From: Streptomyces thermodiastaticus
GTDB taxonomy: Bacteria > Actinomycetota > Actinomycetes > Streptomycetales > Streptomycetaceae
Length of the DNA: 64,000 nucleotides
Assembly: GCF_014656135.1 (NCBI RefSeq)
Contig: NZ_BNBV01000001.1
Location: forward strand, 62,001-126,000
Direction: 5' to 3'
Shown here piece by piece: positions 8,353 through 16,202 of this stretch. Position 1 is the stretch's first letter. Each line of letters starts with the position of its first letter. The translations under genes and the position numbers were made by a program. The notes below the pieces were generated by a model. It was not told the origin of the DNA and did not search any database. It worked only from the letters and a program-made list of their open reading frames with translations.

Positions 8353-9492
8353 TCAGGCCGCTGCGATGCGGGTGAAGAAGCCGACTGTCTCCTCCAGGCC
8401 CCGCTCGCCGAACATCGTCGCAAGGTGGGCGGCGGATTCCGCCGCGGATGCCTCGCCGCGCGGGAACAGCGCCTGCTCGTACGCGGCCAGCGCGGCTTCG
8501 GTGTCGCCGGGGTGGGCGGCGACGGCCAGGGCGAGTTCGGCGCCGTCGAGCAGGGCGAGGTTGGCGCCCTCGCCCGCGAAGGGAGACATCAGGTGGGCGG
8601 CGTCTCCGAGCAGTGTCACGCCCGGAACGCGGTCCCAGCGGTGCCCGACGGGCAGGGCGTGGATGCGGCGCGGGGTGATCGTGTCGGCGTCGGCGACCAG
8701 ACCGCGCAGATCGTCGTCCCAGCCTTCGAAGCGGGCGAGGACCGCGGCCTTGGCGGTGTCCGGGTCGGTGAAGTCGATCGTGTCCAGCCAGTTCTCGTCG
8801 GTCTTCAGGGCGGTGTAGACATGCAGGCTGCCGTCGGTCTCCCGGTGCGCGAGGAAGCCGCGTTCGTGGCCGAGGGCCATGAGGGATCCGCCGCCGACCA
8901 GTGCGGCGCTGCGCGGGTGGCGGGCGTCGGCCTCGAACAGGTCGGTCTCGACGAAGGAGATGCCGGTGTAGGCGGGTTTGGCGTCCGAGAGCAGCGGCCT
9001 GATGCGCGACCAGGCTCCGTCGGCGCCGATCAGCAGGCCGGTGGTGACGGCCGAGCCGTCGTCGAACGTCACCTCGTGCCGCCCGTCGCCCAGCGGCCGG
9101 GCGCCGGTGACCTTCCGTCCCCAGCGGACCGTGCCGTCGGGCAGGGAGTTCAGGAGCAGGCCGCGCAGGTCCCCGCGGTCCACTTCCGGCCGGCCGCCGG
9201 AGCCGTCGTCCGGGATCGTCAGGTGCACGGTGCCGTCGGCGCCTAGCAGGCGCAGAGCCTGTCCTCCCTCGTGGACGAGCGCGCGGAACTCGTCGTGGAG
9301 TCCGGCGGCGCGCAGGGCCTGCTGTCCGCTTACCTCGTGGATGTCGAGCATGCCGCCCTGGGAGCGCGCCGTCGCCGACGCCTCCCGTTCGAAAACCGCC
9401 GGCTGGATGCCGTGGACGTGCAGGACGCGCGCGGCGGTCAGGCCGCCCAGGCCCGCTCCGATGATCGCGACAGGGACGTGTGCGGTGCTCAT
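8353..9492 (-). CDS. FAD-dependent monooxygenase, TetX-like group
   Basis: 379 residues. GAGLGG at 12-17 with a following E in VFER binds the FAD ADP moiety. The second conserved motif GDAAHLMSPFAGEGANL near residue 300 is that of class A aromatic hydroxylases, closest in wording to the TetX-like and related Streptomyces monooxygenases. Such enzymes use NAD(P)H and O2 to hydroxylate phenolic or polyketide substrates, often for drug inactivation. The ATG at 9492 has GGAGA nearby. The upstream region carries two copies of a TetR-type operator also found before the tetR gene next door, so it is very likely controlled by that repressor. The substrate is unknown; a drug-detoxification role is inferred. 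Confidence 0.85.
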   Translation of the reverse strand: MSTAHVPVAIIGAGLGGLTAARVLHVHGIQPAVFEREASATARSQGGMLDIHEVSGQQALRAAGLHDEFRALVHEGGQALRLLGADGTVHLTIPDDGSGGRPEVDRGDLRGLLLNSLPDGTVRWGRKVTGARPLGDGRHEVTFDDGSAVTTGLLIGADGAWSRIRPLLSDAKPAYTGISFVETDLFEADARHPRSAALVGGGSLMALGHERGFLAHRETDGSLHVYTALKTDENWLDTIDFTDPDTAKAAVLARFEGWDDDLRGLVADADTITPRRIHALPVGHRWDRVPGVTLLGDAAHLMSPFAGEGANLALLDGAELALAVAAHPGDTEAALAAYEQALFPRGEASAAESAAHLATMFGERGLEETVGFFTRIAAA

Positions 9493-9645
9493 GAAGGTCT
9501 CCAGGGTGCTCTGGGTTGCGGTGCGGATGGGTCGGGGCCGTGCGCCGGAGGGGCCGGCGGGTACGGCTGAAGGTTGGTGACGGAGCAGCGGCACCCCCTG
9601 GGCGCGGCCTGGACAGCCACGTCGGGGGGGCGCCCCACCACGGTA

Positions 9646-9675
9646 GACGAACATGTTCGTCACGAACAAGTTCGT
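9646..9675. promoter_or_regulatory. Double TetR-type operator before the monooxygenase
   Basis: GACGAACATGTTCGTC (9646-9661) is a perfect 16-bp palindrome, and ACGAACAAGTTCGT (9662-9675) is a second copy with one central mismatch. Their centres are 15 bp apart. The same sequence occurs once before the tetR gene at 10477-10490. Confidence 0.75.
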
Positions 9676-9730
9676 CCAAGGAGACGGAGACGGGACGAGG
9701 CCGGCCGCCGCCCACGATCGGCGGAAGCGG

Positions 9731-10453
9731 TCAGTCCCGCGCGCCGGGGACGGGCGTCCGTGTGATGCCGTTGACCAGAACGTCGAAGCTCCAGCGCATC
9801 CGGTCCTCGACCGAGCCGTCGATCAGGGCGGGCATATGGGCGTTGATCGCGGGATGCGTGGCCTCGTCCACCGCGTGCAGGGCGCGGACGGCGGCGTTCC
9901 AGTCGTCCTGGAAGCCGGGGTCCTGCTGCTGCGTGGCGTGCTCGGCGGCTGTGGCCGTCGCGTCCTGCAGAAGTTTGTCCACTCCCCAGGCGACCTGCTC
10001 ACGGCCGGCCCCGCTGCACGCGAGGAGTCCGAGGATGCGCTCCACCAGCCGCAGGTAGTTCTCGCCGCTCGGGCGGGCGACGAGCGCGGACCGGGCGAGC
10101 TGGGGGTGCGCGAACAGCACCTGGGTGTACGAGGCCAGTACGGCGCGCAGCTGCCCGCGCCAGTCGTCACCGCCACCCCGCCCGGTCAGGTCGACCTCGC
10201 CGAGCAGGGCGTCCAGCACGGCCGCGTGCAGCTCGGCGGTGTTGGCCACGTAGACGTAGAGCGAGGCCGGACCGGTGTCCAGCTCCTTCGCCAGGCGGCG
10301 CATCGTGACCTTGTCCAGTCCCTCGGCACGCATGATCCGCACGGCGGTGTCCACGATCAGACGCCGGGACAGGGCGGGCTTCGCCGGGCGCTCCCGGCGG
10401 CTGATCGGCTCTCGGCGGGGGCTCCGGCCGTTCGGCTCCTTCTGAGGGCTCAT
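9731..10453 (-). CDS. TetR-family transcriptional regulator
   Basis: 240 residues. The N-terminal helix-turn-helix (about 30-75) reads LIVDTAVRIMRAEGLDKVTMRRLAKELDTGPASLYVYV, typical of TetR/AcrR proteins, with a C-terminal ligand-binding domain of the TetR_C class. A basic Arg/Pro-rich tail of about 28 residues precedes the DNA-binding domain. The start ATG at 10453 is chosen because the operator ACGAACGTGTTCGT lies just 23 bp upstream, where it would block its own promoter. Two more copies precede the monooxygenase downstream on the same strand. This supports a local circuit in which the repressor controls itself and the oxygenase and is released by a small-molecule inducer. Confidence 0.85.
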   Translation of the reverse strand: MSPQKEPNGRSPRREPISRRERPAKPALSRRLIVDTAVRIMRAEGLDKVTMRRLAKELDTGPASLYVYVANTAELHAAVLDALLGEVDLTGRGGGDDWRGQLRAVLASYTQVLFAHPQLARSALVARPSGENYLRLVERILGLLACSGAGREQVAWGVDKLLQDATATAAEHATQQQDPGFQDDWNAAVRALHAVDEATHPAINAHMPALIDGSVEDRMRWSFDVLVNGITRTPVPGARD

Positions 10454-10476
10454 GCCGACGATCGTAACGACCTGCG

Positions 10477-10490
10477 ACGAACGTGTTCGT
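10477..10490. promoter_or_regulatory. TetR autoregulatory operator
   Basis: ACGAACGTGTTCGT, the same inverted ACGAAC half-sites as the pair at 9646-9675, 23 bp before the tetR ATG. This position suits autorepression. Confidence 0.7.
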
Positions 10491-10898
10491 GCGATCGCGG
10501 AGGCAGGCTCGCACCCCTTCGGGTGCAGCGTGCGGGACACGCAGCGGGAGCCCCGTGTGAGCGGCGACACACCGCCACGGGGCTTCCGGTCCGGCGGGCG
10601 GAGGCGTACGTTCCGTTTCACCCCGCGAGCGCGCCCACGAGCGCCGGTCCGCTGATCCTGGGCAGTGGGCCACGCGGGGGCCAGACGCGACCGTCGCCGG
10701 ACCGTCGTCCGGCCGGCGGGACACCCGGTGAGCAGGGACACGGGCGGAGGCGGGAGCAGCGCCCGGCCGGCCATCGCCCCGAAGCGGCCTCAGCGATCAC
10801 GCCGTCGGCCCGAAGGGGCCTCGACGATCGCCCGCCGCCGGCCTGGAGGGACATGGCAAGGGTCATCCGTCGCCGGCCCGAGGAGGCCGCGGCGCGGC
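10491..10898. other. Intergenic region without recognisable gene
   Basis: Beyond the TetR operator at its left end I see no ORF with credible codon pattern, no tRNA-like fold and no clear promoter. It is GC-rich spacer between the tetR gene and the end of the HAD hydrolase gene. Confidence 0.5.
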
Positions 10899-11543
10899 TC
10901 ATCCGTCGTCGACGATGCCGATCAGCTCCGTGAGGCGCTCGATGCGCCAGTCGGCCGCCGCCACGACCTTCGGGTCGTCAGCCCACAGATGCCCCCAGGG
11001 CCCGCGCCGGATGTGTGCCGTGCGCAGGCCGGCCGCCTTGGCGGGGAAGACGTCGTTGACCGGGTGGTCGCCGACGTACAGCGTGCGCTCGGCCGGAGTC
11101 CGCGCCGCGTGCAGCACCCGGGCGAAGAACTCGGGCTGCGGCTTGGCCACGCCCCACTCCCCGGACATCACGACGAGGTCCGCGGGCAGGCGCAGGCGGC
11201 GCAGCATCTCGCCCGCGCGGGCCGACTGGTTGCCCGCGACGATGACCCTCACTCCGCGTGCCCTGAGCGCCGACAGGGCCGGCCGCACGTCCTCGTACAG
11301 ATCGCTCTCGTCGAGCTGTTCGCCCTGGCCGGCGGCTTCCCGGGCCCGCCACTCGGCAGCCACGTCGATGCCCGGTCGTGCCAGCCGCAGAGCCTCGGCG
11401 GCGTCCCCGCCCTGCGCGACGACGGCCCCCACCAGCGCCGAGAGCGTGTGGCGCGGGACGCGCAGCCAGTCCGCCCAGCAGGCCCAGTAGCGGTCGTCAC
11501 GGACGAGGGTCTCACCGGCGTCGCACACGATGGTCTCCAGCAC
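10899..11543 (-). CDS. HAD-superfamily hydrolase with altered first motif
   Basis: 214 residues. Motif I is normally DxDxT but here reads DAGET, so the nucleophile Asp8 is present and the general acid/base Asp is Gly10. Motif II is VIVAGNQS, motif III is the Lys of VAKPQPEFF, and motif IV is YVGDHPVND. A cap domain lies between motifs I and II (C1 type). Loss of the second Asp is known in dehalogenase- or phosphonatase-like HADs, so a simple phosphatase role is not assured. The start is GTG at 11543 with no Shine-Dalgarno; TAGGCT, a possible -10 box, ends six bases before it, so the mRNA may be leaderless. Confidence 0.75.
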   Translation of the reverse strand: MLETIVCDAGETLVRDDRYWACWADWLRVPRHTLSALVGAVVAQGGDAAEALRLARPGIDVAAEWRAREAAGQGEQLDESDLYEDVRPALSALRARGVRVIVAGNQSARAGEMLRRLRLPADLVVMSGEWGVAKPQPEFFARVLHAARTPAERTLYVGDHPVNDVFPAKAAGLRTAHIRRGPWGHLWADDPKVVAAADWRIERLTELIGIVDDG

Positions 11544-11631
11544 GCCGCGAGCCTACGGCGGCACGGCGCTCCACACCGGAAACGCACCGGCAGGCACTAC
11601 CGGGACGATCCGCGAACGGGCCGTTGCGTGG

Positions 11632-12033
11632 TCAGTCCAGCGTCGCCATGAACTCCCCGCACGCCTTGGCGCAGGTGCGGCACGCGTCCGCGGTCTGCTC
11701 CGCGCCCGGGTTCCGGTCGAAGACGTGCGCGCTCTCCAGGCACACGCTCAGACACCAGCCCACCTGGACGCGGATGCCCGCCTCGTCCTGGGTGCTCTGC
11801 TCCGAGAGCATCCGGCAGGTCGCGTCGCACACCTCCGCGCACATGATCCCGCGGCGGCGCACGAGTTCCTGCTCACCATTCCCGCCGGGATCCACCAGGC
11901 TGGCGCGCAAGGCACAGGCACGGGCGCACTCGGTGCACGCCTGGGCGCACGCGAACCGGTCCTCCAGGTACTGGACGAGTTCCTGCTGATCCTGTTGCGA
12001 CGTCGCCCATGTCGTCGTACGTCTCCTGCTCAC
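11632..12033 (-). CDS. Cysteine-rich four-helix-bundle copper-binding-like protein (DUF326)
   Basis: 133 residues with regularly spaced Cys pairs: CAQACTECARAC, CAEVCDATC, CLSVC, CRTCAKAC. This is the DUF326 pattern of small four-helix bundles, some of which (Csp proteins) store many Cu(I) ions inside the bundle through Cys thiolates (family knowledge). No signal peptide or Tat motif is seen, so it would be cytosolic. The best start is GTG at 12033 (SRRRTTTWATS...); an upstream in-frame ATG at 12141 would add an unlikely Pro/Gly-rich leader. Neither has a clear ribosome site, so the start is uncertain. It is divergent from the ChaB gene. Confidence 0.7.
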   Translation of the reverse strand: MSRRRTTTWATSQQDQQELVQYLEDRFACAQACTECARACALRASLVDPGGNGEQELVRRRGIMCAEVCDATCRMLSEQSTQDEAGIRVQVGWCLSVCLESAHVFDRNPGAEQTADACRTCAKACGEFMATLD

Positions 12034-12154
12034 ATGGCGCGGGTAGCCGGTGCCCGGGCCCGCCAAACCCGGTGCGGCGCAGGGGGACCGCCGGTTTCCG
12101 GCCGCCCGCGCCGGGCACCCGTCCGGCGCGGAGATCAGCACGCGACGGAGGTGG

Positions 12155-12565
12155 ATGTCCGTGCCCGGACGACAGGAACTGCCGTCGACGCTGGAGCGCT
12201 CCTCCCAGGACGCTCAGCGCACCTGGATCAAGGCGCACGACTCGGCCGTCGAGACCTACGGCGAGGGCGAACGGGCGCACCGGGTGGCGTACGGCGCGCT
12301 GAAGCACAAGTACGAGAAGGTCGGCGACCACTGGGAGCGCAAGGAGCACGGCCGCAAGGGCCCCTCCGACCCGCAGTCGGCCCGGCCCCGCGGCCAGGGC
12401 GGGCGCAGCGGCGAGGGCGTGGACGAGAGCGCGTCCAAACAGCACCTGTACGGCCTGGCGAAGCAGCTCGGCATCGAGGGCCGCTCGCACATGTCCAAGC
12501 GCGAGCTGCTGGACGCCCTGCGCAAGGCGAACCGGGCGCAGACGAGGCGTGCCCGTTCCCGGTGA
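12155..12565 (+). CDS. chaB: ChaB-domain protein with C-terminal Rho-N/SAP-like motif
   Basis: 136 residues. The N-terminal 60 residues (MSVPGRQELPSTLERSSQDAQ... HRVAYGALKHKYEK) match the ChaB fold, a small domain originally linked to the E. coli ChaA cation antiporter but found as a stand-alone protein in actinobacteria. The C-terminus LYGLAKQLGIEGRSHMSKRELLDAL is a Rho-N/SAP-like helical hairpin that usually binds nucleic acid. A Gly/Arg-rich linker joins them. The ATG at 12155 has GGAGG four to five bases upstream. A strong hairpin follows, so it is monocistronic. Many Streptomyces genomes carry this two-domain form. Its role is unknown; nucleic-acid binding under stress is a guess. Confidence 0.75.
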   Translation: MSVPGRQELPSTLERSSQDAQRTWIKAHDSAVETYGEGERAHRVAYGALKHKYEKVGDHWERKEHGRKGPSDPQSARPRGQGGRSGEGVDESASKQHLYGLAKQLGIEGRSHMSKRELLDALRKANRAQTRRARSR

Positions 12566-12574
12566 GCGGGGGGC

Positions 12575-12602
12575 GGAGGGCGCCGTGACGCCGGCGCCCT
12601 CC
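12575..12602. terminator. Terminator hairpin after chaB
   Basis: GGAGGGCGCC (12575-12584) pairs perfectly with 12593-12602 around an 8-nt loop, beginning 9 nt after the chaB stop. Confidence 0.7.
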
Positions 12603-12866
12603 TCGTCGCGACTGAGCAGGGGTGATAGGCGATTGTCGTGTGTCGTGGCCTACACGATTGTCATGACTGCGCCACGCACATTCGACGGGCCGTCACGAGA
12701 CGCCTCGCGCCGGTCGGTCGGCGCACCTGGGCGTCACAGGAGCACCGGCCGCCACCTCCGTGGCGGCGGGCATGGCGCCGTGGAGGGTGCACCACCGGAC
12801 GTGACGATGATGGACAGCGAACGCGGCCGCGCGGGTGAACGCGGCCCGGAGAGGAGACGCCGCCGC

Positions 12867-13685
12867 ATGTCACGTCCGACACCGCGCACGTTCTGGGCGG
12901 TCGAACTCTACCGGCGCGGGAAACAACTGGAACTGATGCACAGGGCCCTGGGCTTCGCCACCCTCGCCCTGGTCACGCTGGCCCCGCTGCTCATCGTCGT
13001 CGCCGCGGCAGCCCCCTACGACCACGGCGGGTTCGCGCTGTGGCTGGTGGACGGCATGGATCTGTCCGGCAGGTCCGCCGAGGTGCTCACGCGGGTCTTC
13101 GGCCCGCCGCACCGGGCGGTGAGCACCACGAGCCTGTGGGGCGGTCTGCTGCTCGCCGTGTTCGGCCTGTCGTTCGCCGCCAGTGTGCAGAACGGGTACG
13201 AGCGCGTGTGGCGGCTGCCCTCGGGGCCGTGGCACCGGATCTGGCGGCAGGCGGTCTGGCTGGGCGTGCTGACGGTCTATCTGTACCTGCAGGTGCAGAC
13301 CCGCACGGTGCTCGCCGGCAACGAGCGCATGCTGATGAGCCTGGGCACCGGTGTGCTGTTCTTCTGGTGGGGGCCGCACTTCCTTCTCGGCCGTCAGGTG
13401 CGCTGGCGGCTGCTGTTCCCCGGGGCCGTCGCCACCATGGTCGGCCTGGTGGGTCTGCGCACCTTCTCGTACCTGGTGTTCACGCCGCTGATCGTGACCC
13501 AGGCGCTGAGCTACGGCGCGATCGGCACCATCCTGGTGGTCGAGTCCTGGCTGATCGGCGCGGGGTTCGTGGTCTACGGCGGTGCGCTGGTCGGGCACCT
13601 GATCTGCGACCGGACGGGCCGTCTGCTCGACCACGAGGAGCCCCCGCAGGACGCGTCGGCGTCCGGGGAGCGGCGGTCCGGGTAG
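12867..13685 (+). CDS. YihY/BrkB-type integral membrane protein
   Basis: 272 residues with six hydrophobic segments, near residues 25-47, 90-107, 126-140, 153-168, 175-195 and 205-235. The order of hydrophobic blocks and the WGG..LAVFGLSFAASVQNGYERVW segment fit the YihY/BrkB (virulence factor BrkB) membrane family, whose transport role is not firmly known. The start ATG at 12867 has GAGGAGA nine bases before it. It is slightly short compared with the roughly 300-residue relatives. Upstream, 12603-12866 holds no gene, but it contains two copies of CGATTGTC 31 bp apart in a less GC-rich stretch that may be the promoter. Confidence 0.7.
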   Translation: MSRPTPRTFWAVELYRRGKQLELMHRALGFATLALVTLAPLLIVVAAAAPYDHGGFALWLVDGMDLSGRSAEVLTRVFGPPHRAVSTTSLWGGLLLAVFGLSFAASVQNGYERVWRLPSGPWHRIWRQAVWLGVLTVYLYLQVQTRTVLAGNERMLMSLGTGVLFFWWGPHFLLGRQVRWRLLFPGAVATMVGLVGLRTFSYLVFTPLIVTQALSYGAIGTILVVESWLIGAGFVVYGGALVGHLICDRTGRLLDHEEPPQDASASGERRSG

Positions 13686-13779
13686 CGGCCTTCACGCTCG
13701 GCCTTCCACGCACCGGCGGCATCGGTCCGCGCCATGTCCTGAATCCATGTACATGAACAAAAATCATGTATGGAACCCA

Positions 13780-13824
13780 TTGACGCGTTCACAGCAAGCG
13801 CCCTACGGTCATGAAAGCGCTTTC
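13780..13824 (+). promoter_or_regulatory. Promoter with CRE/LacI-type operator before pectate lyase
   Basis: TTGACG (13780-13785) and TACGGT (13804-13809), 18 bp apart, form a good vegetative promoter. GAAAGCGCTTTC (13813-13824) is a perfect 12-bp palindrome with the central CG of LacI/GalR-family and catabolite-response operators. It covers the expected transcription start, so binding should repress. Confidence 0.65.
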
Positions 13825-13855
13825 CCTCCTGTGGTTCCCGTATCCGTCCCGAGAC

Positions 13856-13891
13856 CGGTTCACGGATCGGTTCAGGGATCGGTTCACCATC
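13856..13891 (+). repeat. Three tandem 12-bp repeats in the leader
   Basis: Units start at 13856, 13868 and 13880 with the consensus CGGTTCASGGAT. They lie in the 5' leader between the CRE-like operator and the pectate lyase start. Even 12-bp spacing places the half-sites a little over one helix turn apart, so a regulator could bind them in series. Confidence 0.5.
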
Positions 13892-13937
13892 TCGAACAGA
13901 CACCTGTCAGTGATCTGCGACCAGGAGACGAGAAACG

Positions 13938-15137
13938 ATGCTGCACAGACCCTTCATCGCGTCGGCCGCCGTGCTCGCCGGCGCTCTCGCCGCGCTGTCC
14001 GCCCCGACGGCACTGGCCCTGCCCGCCTCCGCTGAGCCCCGGGCGGCGGCCTCGACCCTGTACGTGGCGCCCGACGGGACGGACGGTGCCGAGGGCACGC
14101 AGTCCGCTCCGACGACGCTGGCCTCGGCGATCAGCCGTATCGCTCCCGGCGGCACCATCTACCTGCGCGGCGGCACGTACCGCTACGACCGGACGGTCAC
14201 CATCCCGCAGGGCGCGGACGGCACCTCTGCCGCCCGCACGACGCTGTCCGCCTACCCGGGCGAGAAGCCCGTGCTGGACTTCTCGGCGCAGAGCGAGAGT
14301 TCGTCCAACCGCGGCATCCAGCTCAACGCCTCGTACTGGCATCTGTACGGCCTGACCGTCCAGCACGCGGGCGACAACGGGATCTACGTCGGTGGCAGCC
14401 ACAACGTCATCGAGCACACCGTGACGGCGTACAACCGCGACACCGGACTGCAGCTCGGCCGGATCTCCTCCGACACGCCCCGCTCGCAGTGGCCGTCCGA
14501 CAACCTGATCATCTCTTCCGAGTCGCACGACAACGCCGACTCCGACGGCGAGGACGCCGACGGCTTCGCCGCGAAGCTGACCACCGGAACCGGCAACGTC
14601 TTCCGCTACGACGTCTCCCACCACAACATCGACGACGGCTGGGACCTGTACACCAAGTCGGACACCGGCGCCATCGGCCCGGTGACCGTCGAGTACTCGC
14701 TGGCCTACGACAACGGCACGCTCAGCGACGGCACCCGCAACGACAGCGGGGACCGCAACGGCTACAAGCTGGGCGGCGAGGACATCCCGGTGGACCATGT
14801 GATCCGGCACGACATCGCCTACCGCAACGGGCACCACGGGTTCACCTACAACCGCAACACCGGCTCGATGACCATCGCGGACAACGTCGGCATCGACAAC
14901 GAGGAGCGCAACTTCTCGTTCGACAAGGGCTCGTCGGTGTTCCGCGACAACACCTCCTGCCGGTTCTCCGTCGACGGCTCCAACGACAAGACCGTCGGTG
15001 ACGCCGACAGCTCGAACCAGTTCTGGACCGGCTCGAACGGCTCCCGCTGCTCGTCCTACTCCGGCACCCTGGGCTGGTCGTTCTCCTCCTCCGGCGAGCT
15101 GATCGTCACCTTCGGCGGCGAACGCGTCACTTTGTGA
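13938..15137 (+). CDS. Secreted pectate lyase, polysaccharide lyase family 9
   Basis: 399 residues. Residues 1 to about 33 form a Sec signal peptide (FIASAAVLAGALAALSAPTALALPASAEP). The mature part is a right-handed parallel beta-helix with the PL9 order: LYVAPDGTDGAEGTQSAPTTLASAI, then IYLRGGTYRY, repeated N/G turns, and DDGWDLYTKSD, which is the Ca-binding and catalytic region of PL9 enzymes. The likely reaction is beta-elimination of (oligo)galacturonate outside the cell. A C-terminal disulfide is possible from two Cys in the last 60 residues. The ATG at 13938 has AGGAGA upstream. The promoter carries a LacI/CRE-like operator, fitting control by pectin-derived sugars. Confidence 0.85.
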   Translation: MLHRPFIASAAVLAGALAALSAPTALALPASAEPRAAASTLYVAPDGTDGAEGTQSAPTTLASAISRIAPGGTIYLRGGTYRYDRTVTIPQGADGTSAARTTLSAYPGEKPVLDFSAQSESSSNRGIQLNASYWHLYGLTVQHAGDNGIYVGGSHNVIEHTVTAYNRDTGLQLGRISSDTPRSQWPSDNLIISSESHDNADSDGEDADGFAAKLTTGTGNVFRYDVSHHNIDDGWDLYTKSDTGAIGPVTVEYSLAYDNGTLSDGTRNDSGDRNGYKLGGEDIPVDHVIRHDIAYRNGHHGFTYNRNTGSMTIADNVGIDNEERNFSFDKGSSVFRDNTSCRFSVDGSNDKTVGDADSSNQFWTGSNGSRCSSYSGTLGWSFSSSGELIVTFGGERVTL

Positions 15138-15387
15138 CGCACCCGCCCGCCGCGGCCGGTCCTCGCCGGTACCGTCCGGCGGGGCCGGCCGCTTCCCTCC
15201 CCTCCCCGGTCACCGCCCGGCACACGGGCTCGTCCCACGCCGCACGCTCCCGTGTGAACCCGGCCGTCGTGCGGCCGATACTGGGTGGGAAGGCAATCCG
15301 CGACCGGAGGAACGGCCCGCCGCGCGGAGCCGTCGGCCCCGCGCACGACCGGCGCCCCGGGAGGCGTACGGAGGAGGTGGTGGCGCC

Positions 15388-16152
15388 ATGGCGACCCTGG
15401 CCATCCACGACCTGCACTGCCAGGTGCTGACCGACAACGGGCCACGGGAGATCCTCCGCGGTGTCGATCTGACCGTGCGGCAGGGCGAGACCCACGCCGT
15501 GATGGGGCCGAACGGCTCCGGCAAGACCACTCTCGCCTACGCGCTGGCCGGCCACCCCAAGTATGTGATCACCTCCGGCTCCGTCACCCTGGACGGCGAG
15601 GACCTGCTGTCGATGAAGGTGGACGAGCGGGCCAGGGCCGGGGTGTTCCTCGCCATGCAGTACCCGGTCGAGGTGCCCGGCGTGACCATGGCCAACTTCC
15701 TGCGGGCGGCGGCCACGGCGGTCCGGGGCGAGGCCCCGCGGCTGCGCACCTGGATGAAGGAGGTCCAGGAGGCGATGGAGCGCCTGCAGATCGACCCGGC
15801 CTTCGCCCAGCGCAACGTCAACGAGGGCTTCTCCGGCGGGGAGAAGAAACGCCACGAGATCCTCCAGCTGGAACTGCTGCGCCCGAAGATCGCCATCCTC
15901 GACGAGACCGACTCCGGCCTGGACATCGACGCGCTGCGCGTGGTCAGCGAGGGCGTCAACCGGATACGCGCCACCGGGGAGGTCGCCACGCTGCTGATCA
16001 CCCACTACACGCGGATCCTCCGGTACGTCCGCCCCGACCAGGTGCACGTCTTCTCCGAGGGCCGGATCGTCGACTCCGGCGGACCCGGCCTGGCCGACCG
16101 GCTGGAGGAGGAAGGCTACGAGGCCTACGTGAGAAGCGGCGCGGACGGCTGA
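15388..16152 (+). CDS. sufC: SufC-type ABC ATPase, orphan copy
   Basis: 254 residues, full length for SufC. Walker [10 protein letters not shown] (40-48), signature FSGGEKKR (about 148-155) and Walker [13 protein letters not shown] (about 168-179) are intact, and the H-switch ITHYTRIL matches SufC. SufC powers Fe-S cluster assembly on SufBCD scaffolds, but here no sufB, sufD or sufS is present. The gene instead runs 50 nt ahead of rtcB on the same strand, so it looks like a second, specialised copy. The ATG at 15388 has GGAGGAGG upstream. Function in this operon is unknown; a link to RNA repair is inferred from position only. Confidence 0.85.
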   Translation: MATLAIHDLHCQVLTDNGPREILRGVDLTVRQGETHAVMGPNGSGKTTLAYALAGHPKYVITSGSVTLDGEDLLSMKVDERARAGVFLAMQYPVEVPGVTMANFLRAAATAVRGEAPRLRTWMKEVQEAMERLQIDPAFAQRNVNEGFSGGEKKRHEILQLELLRPKIAILDETDSGLDIDALRVVSEGVNRIRATGEVATLLITHYTRILRYVRPDQVHVFSEGRIVDSGGPGLADRLEEEGYEAYVRSGADG

Positions 16153-16202
16153 ACCGGCGGCCCGAGGAGCCCGTCCGGCCGGCACCGCCGCGGGAGGACG
16201 CG

